59,542 bases of DNA from Methylocystaceae bacterium (GTDB lineage Bacteria > Pseudomonadota > Alphaproteobacteria > Rhodospirillales > Terasakiellaceae), in the NCBI GenBank assembly GCA_013373265.1, contig JABXIC010000150.1, positions 1-59,542 of the forward strand, given 5' to 3'. Positions 1-9,223 of this stretch are shown piece after piece. Both the position numbers and the translations under genes were made by a program. The notes under the pieces were generated by a model. It was not told the origin of the DNA. It made no database searches and worked only from the letters and a program-made list of their open reading frames with translations. Each line of letters begins with the position of its first letter. Positions within the stretch are counted from its first letter, which is position 1.

Positions 1-924
1 AAAGTTATCCTGCGCATCCGCCATATAACGGATAAACACATCTTCAAAGGATGGGTTTTCTTCACGCCAGCTATAACCTTCCAAATCAAAATATGGGGTC
101 AATGCTTCTTTCAGCTTTTCACCATCCGTCCCACTGACATGCAAACTATCTCCAAACGGCGCCACCGTTTTAACTGCTGGCAGGGATTCTAATTCTCTCA
201 CAAAGCCCATAAGACCTTCACCGCGCACCACCCATGTTGTCAGCCCGGCCCCTGAGATAACTTCTTGAACAGTGCCTTGTGTCACCAGTTTGCCATAGCT
301 CATGTAAATGATGGCATGGCAGCGTTCGGCCTCATCCATATAATGGGTACTGACCAAAACAGTCAGCCCTTCAGCCGCTAAATGATGTATTTCATCCCAA
401 AATTCCCGCCGTGCCTTGGGGTCCACTCCGGCGGTGGGTTCATCCAGCAACAGGACTTCCGGTTCATGCAAGACACATCCAGCTAAGGCAAGGCGTTGCT
501 TCCACCCACCCGACAAATTTCCCGCCAATTGTTTTTGGCGGTCTTTCAGGTTCAGTTTTTCAAGGGCTGTGTCAACACGTTCCGCGACACGGTCCAGGCC
601 GTAAATTTCAGCAACGAATTCAAGATTTTCACGAATGCTTAAATCTTCCCAAAAGCTGAATTTTTGGGTCATATAGCCAATACGTTTTTTAATCTCCAAC
701 GCTTGGGTACGGATATCAAGCCCAAGGCACGTCCCTTCCCCATCATCAGGCGTTAAGAGACCACAAATCATGCGCAAGGTCGTTGTTTTGCCCGACCCAT
801 TTGGTCCTAAAAACCCGTATATTTTGCCTTTGGGGACTTTAACATCAAAATGATCCACCACCAGTTTGCCGCCAAATGATTTGGTCAGATTTTTAACGTC
901 GATGGCATAAGACAAGGCTGGCAT
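1..924 (-). CDS. ABC transporter ATP-binding protein (ABC-2-type multidrug exporter), partial, runs off the left edge
   Basis: Reverse-strand reading from ATG at 924 gives MPALSYAIDVKNLTKSFGGKLVVDHF..., Walker A GPNGSGKTT, signature LSGGWKQR, Walker B VLLLDEPTAGVD; ATG overlaps the TAA of the upstream HlyD gene (TAATG). Confidence 0.9.
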   Translation of the reverse strand, partial: MPALSYAIDVKNLTKSFGGKLVVDHFDVKVPKGKIYGFLGPNGSGKTTTLRMICGLLTPDDGEGTCLGLDIRTQALEIKKRIGYMTQKFSFWEDLSIRENLEFVAEIYGLDRVAERVDTALEKLNLKDRQKQLAGNLSGGWKQRLALAGCVLHEPEVLLLDEPTAGVDPKARREFWDEIHHLAAEGLTVLVSTHYMDEAERCHAIIYMSYGKLVTQGTVQEVISGAGLTTWVVRGEGLMGFVRELESLPAVKTVAPFGDSLHVSGTDGEKLKEALTPYFDLEGYSWREENPSFEDVFIRYMADAQDNF

Positions 925-1871
925 TATTCCCCCCTCAACGTGATAGACACGGGCAAACCGGGGCGTAGTTCCTTTTGATACTGGTCCGGCACCGCTTCAA
1001 CCAGAAAGACCAGCTTTTCACGTGATTCCACACTATAGATGACAGGTGGTGTATATTCAGCCTGTGAGGCGACATAAGAAACCTTCGCCGCAATTGGCCC
1101 CGTACAGCCATCACATGTGACCTCCACCGCATCCCCCGGTGCAAGCTCTGCCACCTTTTTTTGGGAAACAAAAAAACGCAGTTTTACTTTTTCCGGTGGC
1201 AGTAACTTCACAACCGGTTGCCCCATTGAGACAAATTCTCCGGGTTGAAAAAAGGTATCTTCAACCAAACCTGTGACAGGTGACACGGGCGCGGCATCGC
1301 TTAGCTTTTTATCCGCTTCCACCAACAGCTGTTCCGCACTTTGTAAAGAAGCTTTGGCCCCGTTGATTTCGTCAATGCGTCCACCAAGGTTAGCTGCTTT
1401 GACCTGTGCTTCCAATTCATCACGGCGCGCCTGCGCACGGTCCAGTTCCGCTCTTGCTTTATCAAGAGATGCCCGGCTTAAGGATCCTGTTTTACTGAGG
1501 GGAAGAACACGCTGATATTCCTTCTGCGCATTAATCAACTGGGCTTTCGCCTGTTCTTTTTGCGCAAGTATAATTTCAATTTTTTCAGGGCGTTCCCCTT
1601 TTAGCAAATCATCCAAATGCGCTTGGGCAGCACGCACCCCTGCAACAGCGCGCATTTTCTGTGCATCTAATTCAGTTAAATCCAGTGAAAACAACACCTC
1701 GCCCGCCTTAACCTGTTGCCCACGTTGCACATACACGCTCTTAATCAAACCCGCACTTGTCGGGGCGATCATCAGATACTCCCCTTCCACATACCCATTC
1801 AGCTGTTCATCAGAAGGTTGGCAAGCCACGAGCAACAGCGGCAAGAGCCAGAATAGTTTTTTCATCATCAT
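924..1871 (-). CDS. HlyD-family periplasmic adaptor lipoprotein (YbhG-like)
   Basis: N-terminal lipobox (LLLVACQPSD), biotinyl-lipoyl-like half motifs and coiled coil, followed by an ABC-2 ATPase gene. Confidence 0.85.
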   Translation of the reverse strand: MMMKKLFWLLPLLLVACQPSDEQLNGYVEGEYLMIAPTSAGLIKSVYVQRGQQVKAGEVLFSLDLTELDAQKMRAVAGVRAAQAHLDDLLKGERPEKIEIILAQKEQAKAQLINAQKEYQRVLPLSKTGSLSRASLDKARAELDRAQARRDELEAQVKAANLGGRIDEINGAKASLQSAEQLLVEADKKLSDAAPVSPVTGLVEDTFFQPGEFVSMGQPVVKLLPPEKVKLRFFVSQKKVAELAPGDAVEVTCDGCTGPIAAKVSYVASQAEYTPPVIYSVESREKLVFLVEAVPDQYQKELRPGLPVSITLRGE

Positions 1872-2545
1872 TCATCCCTCCTGCGATGCGCAGCGATGAC
1901 GGCATCGGTATTCTGCAAAATCAATTGAATAATCGTTTCAACATTTTCAGCACTCAAAGACGCCACCCCCAAGCTGCGCAAGGCCAGTTCCTGATGTGTT
2001 TTAAAGACCATCAACTGACCAAGAATACTGTGGGTACATAAGATCGTTTCCACTTCATGCGCACCCGTACCACATAAGAAACTAATCAAACGCGTCAGAA
2101 TGGCATGTACAGGCCCCATAAAATCATCATATAAAATCTCAAAGATCGAAGACGGTTGCATTTGTTCACGGACAATAATTTGCGCAAAATAAGGAGTATT
2201 TTGTTCACTCAACAAAAAAATCGTCATACTTTTAATAAATTGATGCAAAAACTCACGCGCACTGGGTTGTGTTAACGTACTTTCTTCCAACGCAGCTTTA
2301 ATGTGCTGAATCATTTCGCCAACTTTTTCCGAAGCTTGAGAAATGATATGACGCACAACCGCTTCATACAGCCCTTCCTTACTTTCAAAATAATAAGGGA
2401 TAGCTGAAATATTGACCCCGGCTTCCTTCGTTAACAGACGCGTGGATGCCCCTTCAAAACCATGAATGGCAAAAATTTTGATGGCGGCTTGCAATAATTT
2501 TTCTTTTGCATCCTTGCCAGTTTTCTTTTTCTTTTTATCACTCAA
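1868..2545 (-). CDS. TetR-family transcriptional regulator (CecR/DUF1956-like)
   Basis: N-terminal HTH (AAIKIFAIHGFEGASTRLLTKEAGVNISAIPYYFESKEGLYEAV); first gene of the HlyD/ABC exporter operon, as with E. coli cecR-ybhGFSR. Confidence 0.85.
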   Translation of the reverse strand: MSDKKKKKTGKDAKEKLLQAAIKIFAIHGFEGASTRLLTKEAGVNISAIPYYFESKEGLYEAVVRHIISQASEKVGEMIQHIKAALEESTLTQPSAREFLHQFIKSMTIFLLSEQNTPYFAQIIVREQMQPSSIFEILYDDFMGPVHAILTRLISFLCGTGAHEVETILCTHSILGQLMVFKTHQELALRSLGVASLSAENVETIIQLILQNTDAVIAAHRRRDE

Positions 2546-2640
2546 AACCGATCTCCTCTTATCATACAGCTTATACCAAAACTAAATTAAGTCAATCGAT
2601 TGAATTATTTGTTTGGTATGAGATACACCCACAATAAAAA

Positions 2641-2670
2641 ACACCCCTCGACCAAAGGGCCAAGGGGTGT
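2641..2670 (-). terminator. Rho-independent terminator of the OmpA-like gene
   Basis: ACACCCCT/AGGGGTGT stem; on the minus strand it is followed by a T tract (GTTTTTTATTG). Confidence 0.8.
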
Positions 2671-2693
2671 TGCTGTCTTATTGATATTAGGTT

Positions 2694-3574
2694 TTATTCT
2701 TCGACAGAAATAACCACACGACGGTTTTTAGCTTCACGTACACCGTCTGCTGTTGTAACGGCAGGCGAACCTTCACCCGCACCGGCTGTTTTCAGCTTGT
2801 CCGCACCAATACCAAGATTGGCAACGAAACGTTTCACCGCTTCAGCACGGCGCAAAGACAGTTTTTGGTTATAAGAGGCTGAACCCGCGCGATCAGCGTG
2901 ACCAGTCAGTGCCAAACCAACAGCTTTGCCGCCCCAATCTTCAACCAAGGCCTGTAGCACTTGTTGACCAATGGGGGTAATTTCGGCTGAATCAAAATCA
3001 AAGAAGACTGTGTAAAGTTTCGCCATATCAACCGTTTTTTCGATATGGGCTTGTTTCAACTCAGCCATAGCGGTGTCGAAATCACCTTTACATTTTGCGA
3101 TCTCGTCGTTTTGCCAGCCTTCTTCTTGTTCTTCAACCCAGCAATCGAATCGCGCTTGCGCTTTTGCAGACAGGACAGGAAGTTTCTCAACTGTTTCAGA
3201 CAAGGTAGAAACCAGATCCGTGCGTGACGGTTCAAACTGTTTCAACTCTTCTTTAGAAAAACGCCATTGCGCAGGATCTTCCGGCGGCAAACCATTATCA
3301 GAAGCTGCGACCTTCATAGCCTTGCGTGCAAAGAAGTCAGAGTCAAACCAATCCGACCAAACATCGCCTTCCTTCGTTGCAAGCATCTGATATTCTTTAA
3401 CCAGCGCTCCTTTAAAAGTTGTCTCGTTGGTTTGCAAGGCTTGCGCTTTTTCGTAGTTGAACGGTTGTGTAAACGGATTACCGCCATGGTCCAACGCATT
3501 TGGAAGGTTGCTACACCCCATCAGAACGGATGCAGAAATCAGCAATGCTGATGTAGAAAGGATACTTCTTCTCA
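2694..3574 (-). CDS. OmpA-family lipoprotein
   Basis: Start more likely at MRRSILSTSALLISASVLMGCSNLP (lipobox) than the ORF-track start at 3614; C-terminal OmpA-like domain (FFDFDSAEITPIGQQVL...LTGHADRAGSASYNQKLSLRRAEAV...NRRVVI). Confidence 0.88.
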
Positions 3575-3760
3575 TTGTTTTTTCCTTTTCGCAGAGAAAC
3601 ACATATTCAAGCATTAACGCCCATGATGAGCGAGAGCGACTTTAAAACTATACTAATGATAAAGATTTTTTGGGCATATGCCAAGCAAACTACTTTAAAA
3701 CAACATGTTTAAAGGTTTTATAGAAATTCTAAATTTTTAAATTTGTAAAAAAACTGAATT

Positions 3761-4387
3761 TTACAAGCAACTTGAAACAATTTTCTGAATGTTGCGATCA
3801 GTAGTCAGATATTGAGGACTCAACGCACTTGAAATAACCACATCCTCACTCGGGCGACCAATCACTTTATCCAACCGCCCTTTTATTCTTTGAACCAAAG
3901 ACAGCACACCATCATCAGTTTTACGCACAATGATTTTTTCAAAGGGTGTTTGAGTCGGCACTTCTGCACAGACTTTACCAAGATGTTGGTCAATTTTATC
4001 GACAAGAGAAAAATCTGGGTTAGGTTCTACATCATCAGATGAATAGATTTGCTTGGGATGCACACCCGGTCTCGGTCGCCATTGTTCTAAACGCAATGTA
4101 CTTGAAACAATGTAACCTTCAGGAAAGTAAACAGCCGTATTGTTGGTCAGCAAAACCCGATCCCCCAACACATTGCCAGAGCGTAAAAGCTTTTTAATTC
4201 TTTTCGCCATGATCTTGCCTGAAAAATCATTGAATTTGAGGATGTTTTTATCAGCACGCTTTTGAGCGAAATATTCTTCAAAAGGCAACAAATGTGAAGA
4301 ACCATTGGTTTGCGCCGCCTGAGCCGACTCAAAACTCAAGACCACACCGACCAAAAACAAAACTAAAAATTGGACAAAACGAAGCAT
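3761..4387 (-). CDS. Hypothetical secreted protein
   Basis: Signal peptide (MLRFVQFLVLFLVGVVLSFESAQAA); no family recognised. Confidence 0.65.
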   Translation of the reverse strand: MLRFVQFLVLFLVGVVLSFESAQAAQTNGSSHLLPFEEYFAQKRADKNILKFNDFSGKIMAKRIKKLLRSGNVLGDRVLLTNNTAVYFPEGYIVSSTLRLEQWRPRPGVHPKQIYSSDDVEPNPDFSLVDKIDQHLGKVCAEVPTQTPFEKIIVRKTDDGVLSLVQRIKGRLDKVIGRPSEDVVISSALSPQYLTTDRNIQKIVSSCL

Positions 4388-4514
4388 TTATCCTTCTCAA
4401 CCCCAAATATATTTCCTAGGCAGACTTCTAACATATTTTATATTAGATCACAATTAGCAAATATATAATCTCAGCTATATATGTAAAGAAATGATCATCT
4501 ACGTTCGTCGAACA

Positions 4515-5333
4515 CTAAAGATATGTATCCAGACTCAAAAGATGCTCCAGATGCGGTTGTGCAATTTGCCCTTCCAGATCAACCCCTGAACGCAGCAACC
4601 CTTTCACAAAGTCACGCACATGTTTGTCCATCCATGTTTTCACCACATCAACGTTTCGTTCTTCAAGCCCTTGAAGCATAATTTTGTGGGCTTCTAACAA
4701 CCGCGCTGGCGCTTCCGGCACTGCTTCAAAAATATATTGAGTTGCCGGATAAATCAAAAGCCCGGCTGGTTCACGTGCCAGCAGAAAAACACGATTGTCT
4801 GCGGCTTCTGCGATAATTGAATGAAATTCCGTATCCAACTCAGAAAGACGATCCCGATCATCCAATTCTTTTTCCGTCAAAGCGACATTGATGCGCAGAC
4901 GTTCTAATTGATCTTCTGTGATACGTTGCGCCGCCATGGCAATGGTTTTGGGTTCCAAAATTTCAAGCGTTTCTACCAATTCGCGAAAGGTCACTTTATG
5001 CAGAACGAGAGAGCGGCTAATCCGGGTCGCCAATTTGTCATACCCCGGTAGTGATACATAAAGACGGCGTTTATCCCCCCGGCGCAGCATCCCGCTTTGT
5101 TCCAAAATGCGAATGCCTTCACGCACAGTTGAACGATTAACACCAAACTGTTCAACCAAATCCGCTTCTGTTCCGATGGGATCTTCCGGCATAATCTTAC
5201 CCGTCATGATCTGTTCTTCGATTGCATCTGCAACCAGACGGTAGGCTGGCAAGATTTCCAATTTTTTAAATTTATTATGTTTCATAAGGCGCCCTAGACA
5301 AGCAATGCATGCTCTTGATGGTCTTATCAGCAT
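4515..5333 (-). CDS. FadR/GntR-family transcriptional regulator (FCD-type)
   Basis: GntR HTH (GTEADLVEQFGVNRSTVREGIRILEQSGML) and FCD-like C-terminal domain; paralogous to the next gene. True start may be the internal Met MKHNKFKKLEI. Confidence 0.85.
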   Translation of the reverse strand: MLIRPSRACIACLGRLMKHNKFKKLEILPAYRLVADAIEEQIMTGKIMPEDPIGTEADLVEQFGVNRSTVREGIRILEQSGMLRRGDKRRLYVSLPGYDKLATRISRSLVLHKVTFRELVETLEILEPKTIAMAAQRITEDQLERLRINVALTEKELDDRDRLSELDTEFHSIIAEAADNRVFLLAREPAGLLIYPATQYIFEAVPEAPARLLEAHKIMLQGLEERNVDVVKTWMDKHVRDFVKGLLRSGVDLEGQIAQPHLEHLLSLDTYL

Positions 5334-5537
5334 TACATGCCACGGACTATAATTATTGAATTCCGGCTTGTCATCCCTCGAATCACCTCAAATTTGCGCA
5401 TGGTTCTCATTTGCTACAGCATTTGTTCTAAAAAACGTTACCAACACAAACTCCAATAAACGCAAGGCATCGCTGCGCCGCACATAAAGATTTAAAAAAA
5501 AAGCCTTGCCTTTCAGTCATTTTTTATCAAAAGTCCA

Positions 5538-5550
5538 ATTGTCCGACAAT
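5538..5550. promoter_or_regulatory. Candidate FadR/GntR operator
   Basis: Perfect palindrome ATTGTC-C-GACAAT (TTGTnnnACAA type) 54 bp upstream of the regulator ATG at 5604. Confidence 0.5.
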
Positions 5551-5603
5551 ATGATTATCTAAACTTATAACAAAAAGATAACAAGACAGGGAGGGCATGC
5601 GTA

Positions 5604-6344
5604 ATGTTTGAAAAATTGGCCGTGCAATCTGCCTATCATCAGGTTGTTGATGCGATTGAGTCTAAAATCCTCAGCGGTGAATTGTCTTTGGGGGACCCTT
5701 TAGGTACGGAGTCGGAGCTTGAAGAACAATTTGGTGTTAGTCGCAGTTCTATCCGCGAAGGTCTGCGTGTCTTAGAACATCTTGGTGTCTTAACCCGTGA
5801 AAAAGGACGTCGTCTGAGTGTAGGAAAACCTAAAAGCAGCATTCTTAATGCACAAATCAGCCGATCCCTTCTTTTACAGCATGTGACCTATCGTGATCTG
5901 GTGGAGTTTTTAAGTTTCATTGAAATGGCCTCCATCGAAAGTGCGTTGGATGCCACCTGTGATGATCTCCTCAAAAAACTAAAAGTCAATCTGGCCCAAA
6001 CCAAAAAATCGATGAACAAACCCAAAAAGCTCGCCAGTCTTGATGTGGAATTTCACACACTTCTGGCACATGCAACACAAAACGGCGCGATGATCATGGC
6101 GTATGAACCTGTCGGCCAGTTGATCTACGCTTCGACACAACAAATTTTTGAATCCGCCAGCATCGGTGCACAACGTCTTTATGATGCCCATGCCATTCTG
6201 GTTGACGCCTTGGAACGAAAAGACCGCGACATGGCCTTGTCCTGGATGAAAAAGCACATTCTGGATTTTGAAAAGGGCTTGATGACCGCCAACGTAAATT
6301 TCGATGAACCCGTTAATCCAAAATATTGGACGCCAACGCAATAA
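5604..6344 (+). CDS. FadR/GntR-family transcriptional regulator, first gene of the ABC/beta-oxidation operon
   Basis: GntR HTH (GTESELEEQFGVSRSSIREGLRVLEHLGVL) plus FCD-like domain; 21 nt before the ABC ATPase gene. Confidence 0.88.
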   Translation: MFEKLAVQSAYHQVVDAIESKILSGELSLGDPLGTESELEEQFGVSRSSIREGLRVLEHLGVLTREKGRRLSVGKPKSSILNAQISRSLLLQHVTYRDLVEFLSFIEMASIESALDATCDDLLKKLKVNLAQTKKSMNKPKKLASLDVEFHTLLAHATQNGAMIMAYEPVGQLIYASTQQIFESASIGAQRLYDAHAILVDALERKDRDMALSWMKKHILDFEKGLMTANVNFDEPVNPKYWTPTQ

Positions 6345-6365
6345 CTCAGGAAGTCTAAAAGTAAA

Positions 6366-7226
6366 ATGCAAACTACGGAAGTTTCAAGTTTAACGACATC
6401 ACCTCCACCGACACTGGCAGGTCAAGAAATCCTGAGTGTAGACGGATTATCTTTATCCTTTGGCGGTGTCAAAGCCTTACAGCATGTTTCTTTCAGCGTC
6501 GAAGAAGGTTCTGTCACTTCGGTCATTGGGCCAAACGGTGCAGGAAAAACATCACTCTTTAACTCCATTTCAGGCTTTTATACGCCCAGTGAAGGCAACG
6601 TCAATTTCTTAGGCAAAAACGTCAACAAAATTGCCCCGCCTGATCGTGCTGCCATGGGGATGGCTCGGACATTCCAAAACATCGCCTTGTTTAAAGGTAT
6701 GACCGTTTTGGACAACATTAAGCTCGGCCGTCACGCTCATCTGAAAACAAACATCTTGGAAGCCTTGTTTTATTTTGGCCCGGCACAACGTACCGAAGCG
6801 GCGTTGCGTCGGGAAATTGAAGAAAAAATCATCGATTTTCTGGAAATAGACCATATCCGCAACAGCTCTGTTGGCGCCCTTTCTTACGGTCTGCAAAAAC
6901 GTGTGGAACTGGCGCGCGCTTTGGCGATGCAGCCTAAAATCCTGTTATTGGACGAACCTGTTGCCGGCATGAACCGCGAAGAAACAGAAGACATGGCCCG
7001 CTTCATTCTGGATGTGAAAGAAGAATGGGGCGTGACCGTCTTGATGGTGGAACATGACATGGGCTTGGTCATGGACATATCAGACCATGTGGTCTGTCTC
7101 AATTTCGGGCAAGTTATCACCCAAGGCCTGCCTGATGAAGTACAGGGCCATCCCGATGTTATTTCAGCTTATCTGGGGTCCGGCGATGTGACGGCGCTTC
7201 GTAAAAAATTCAAGGAAGGGAGATAA
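6366..7226 (+). CDS. Branched-chain amino acid-type ABC transporter ATP-binding protein (LivG-like)
   Basis: Walker A GPNGAGKTS, GMARTFQNIALFKGMTVLDN, Walker B ILLLDEPVAGMN. Confidence 0.92.
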   Translation: MQTTEVSSLTTSPPPTLAGQEILSVDGLSLSFGGVKALQHVSFSVEEGSVTSVIGPNGAGKTSLFNSISGFYTPSEGNVNFLGKNVNKIAPPDRAAMGMARTFQNIALFKGMTVLDNIKLGRHAHLKTNILEALFYFGPAQRTEAALRREIEEKIIDFLEIDHIRNSSVGALSYGLQKRVELARALAMQPKILLLDEPVAGMNREETEDMARFILDVKEEWGVTVLMVEHDMGLVMDISDHVVCLNFGQVITQGLPDEVQGHPDVISAYLGSGDVTALRKKFKEGR

Positions 7227-7230
7227 CGTT

Positions 7231-8109
7231 ATGGATTGGTTATTCTTTTCCGAAATCGGACTTGCTGGCATTGGTACAGGTGGCTTGTATGCCGTTTCAG
7301 GACTGGCTTTTGTCCTCATCTACAAAGCCACCCGCGTTGTCAATATGGCCATTGGCGAGATGATGATGATGGGCGCTTATATCTTTATCGGATTTAGCGT
7401 TGGTCTGGCCCTACCCGTCTGGGCCAGCATTCCCCTTGCCGTTATCGTTTCAGGCATCATGGGCGGCGTGATTGAACGCGCGATAATCCGTCCCATGTTG
7501 GGTGAAAATGCCATTTCCGTCTTTATGGTAACAATAGGTCTGGGCAGCGTGCTTGTCGGTCTGGTGGAAATCATCTGGGGCGCTGACCCTAGACGCCTCA
7601 TCGAATTTGTCCCCAGTGATCCGATCTTTATCGGGGAAGCTTACCTGTCCCCCAAAGTCGGCTATAGCTTTGCTGTCGCCGCCGTCATCGTCGGGCTTTT
7701 CTTGGTCATTTTCAGAACATGGCGCGGCGGTGTTGCCTTGCGGGCGACTGCGGGCGATCAAGCAGCGGCTTATTCTATGGGTATTAATGTCCCCAAAGTC
7801 TTTTCTCTGGTCTGGATCATTGCCGCCATGATTGCCGCTGTTGCAGGCATTCTGGTCGGGTCCATCGGCGGGGTTTCCCCCAACATGGGTGTTTATGGTC
7901 TGTCCGTCCTTGTCGTTGTTATCATTGGCGGTTTGGACAGTCTGCTTGGTGCCCTCATCGCCGGAATTTTTGTCGGACTTATTGAAACCTATGCAGGTGC
8001 CTTTCTTGGTGGAGAATACAAAATGCTGGCAACGTTCAGCTTGTTAGTCTTCGTCTTGATTGTCCGCCCCTATGGCCTTTTCGGCACACATGAAATTGAA
8101 CGGTTGTAA
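7231..8109 (+). CDS. Branched-chain amino acid-type ABC transporter permease (LivH-like)
   Basis: Multi-TM protein with LivH hallmarks (GLYAVSGLAFVLIYKATRVVNMAIGEMMMMGAY; VVVIIGGLDSLLGALIAGIFVGLIE). Confidence 0.9.
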   Translation: MDWLFFSEIGLAGIGTGGLYAVSGLAFVLIYKATRVVNMAIGEMMMMGAYIFIGFSVGLALPVWASIPLAVIVSGIMGGVIERAIIRPMLGENAISVFMVTIGLGSVLVGLVEIIWGADPRRLIEFVPSDPIFIGEAYLSPKVGYSFAVAAVIVGLFLVIFRTWRGGVALRATAGDQAAAYSMGINVPKVFSLVWIIAAMIAAVAGILVGSIGGVSPNMGVYGLSVLVVVIIGGLDSLLGALIAGIFVGLIETYAGAFLGGEYKMLATFSLLVFVLIVRPYGLFGTHEIERL

Positions 8110-8114
8110 GTAAA

Positions 8115-9158
8115 ATGCGTATCGGTACAGCAAAAGAAAATTATACCGCCGACGAGGCACTCTTTGACACCAACATTCAGCGCGGATGGATGATCGCCTT
8201 AATGATCGCCCTGTTTGCCCTCCCCTTTATGACAGGACAATATGCCATCTATCTGGTCTGCCTGGTAATGATCAATATTGTCAGCACAACCGGATTAAAC
8301 ATCCTGACCGGTTTTACAGGTCTTGTCAGCTTGGGCCAAGCCGCCTTTATGGGGGTGGGTGCTTATACCGTGGCGATTATGGAAATTAATCTCGGCACCC
8401 CCTTTTTACTAAACTTACTTATCGCCGGTAGCGGGGCAGCCCTTGTTGGTATCGTGGTTGGTTTGCCCAGCTTACGTGTAAAAGGTTTGTATCTTGCCAT
8501 TGCCACCATTGCGGCTTCAGTCATTTTGCACTTTATTTTTGCAAACTGGACCAGCATGACAGGCGGTGTATCCGGCCTCTCCATGCCACCCGCAAGCCTT
8601 TTCGGGCTGGAACTGGTCCAACCGGATCAGGTTTATTGGATCATTATGCCCATCACTGTATTGATGCTGTTTGGTGCGGCTAATCTCTTTCGCACACGCA
8701 TTGGCCGTGCCTTTATTGCCATCCGAGATCGAGACATTTCAGCAGAAGTCCTAGGCATTCGCCTGTTGCGCTTCAAGTTATTAAGCTTTGCAATATCTTC
8801 TTTCTATGCGGGCGTTGCAGGTGGATTGTGGGCCTATTTCTTCCGTGTCATCACACCTGAAAGCTTTCCGCTGCTCATGTCCATCTTCTTCCTTGCCGCC
8901 ATCATTGTCGGGGGCATGGGGTCTATTCTTGGCGGTATTTTGGGCGCGACCTTTATGACCATGGTGCCTGAAATTTTAAAAATGATGGTTGGTGTTCTAT
9001 CCCCCATCTGGCCGGATGCCGTCGCAGTCATGTCACCTGTACGCGTTGTTGTTTTCGGCGCCTTGATCATTTTCTTCCTGATTTTTGAACCAGACGGCCT
9101 TGCCGAAATCTGGCGCAACATCAGACGTTTTTTCCACCTCTGGCCCTTCAAAACATAA
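8115..9158 (+). CDS. Branched-chain amino acid-type ABC transporter permease (LivM-like)
   Basis: LivM hallmarks (GLNILTGFTGLVSLGQAAFMGVGAYT; FIAIRDRDISAEVLGI; IVGGMGSILGGILGA). Confidence 0.9.
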   Translation: MRIGTAKENYTADEALFDTNIQRGWMIALMIALFALPFMTGQYAIYLVCLVMINIVSTTGLNILTGFTGLVSLGQAAFMGVGAYTVAIMEINLGTPFLLNLLIAGSGAALVGIVVGLPSLRVKGLYLAIATIAASVILHFIFANWTSMTGGVSGLSMPPASLFGLELVQPDQVYWIIMPITVLMLFGAANLFRTRIGRAFIAIRDRDISAEVLGIRLLRFKLLSFAISSFYAGVAGGLWAYFFRVITPESFPLLMSIFFLAAIIVGGMGSILGGILGATFMTMVPEILKMMVGVLSPIWPDAVAVMSPVRVVVFGALIIFFLIFEPDGLAEIWRNIRRFFHLWPFKT

Positions 9159-9223
9159 CAAAGGCCGGATTACCTTGACCAACCAAACAAATAAACCAAA
9201 CCAAATTTAACAGGGAGTTACAC

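Noticed and set aside
411-659. Two overlapping small plus-strand ORFs at the left edge
   Set aside because: Antisense to the ABC ATPase reading frame, whose Walker and signature motifs are intact on the minus strand.
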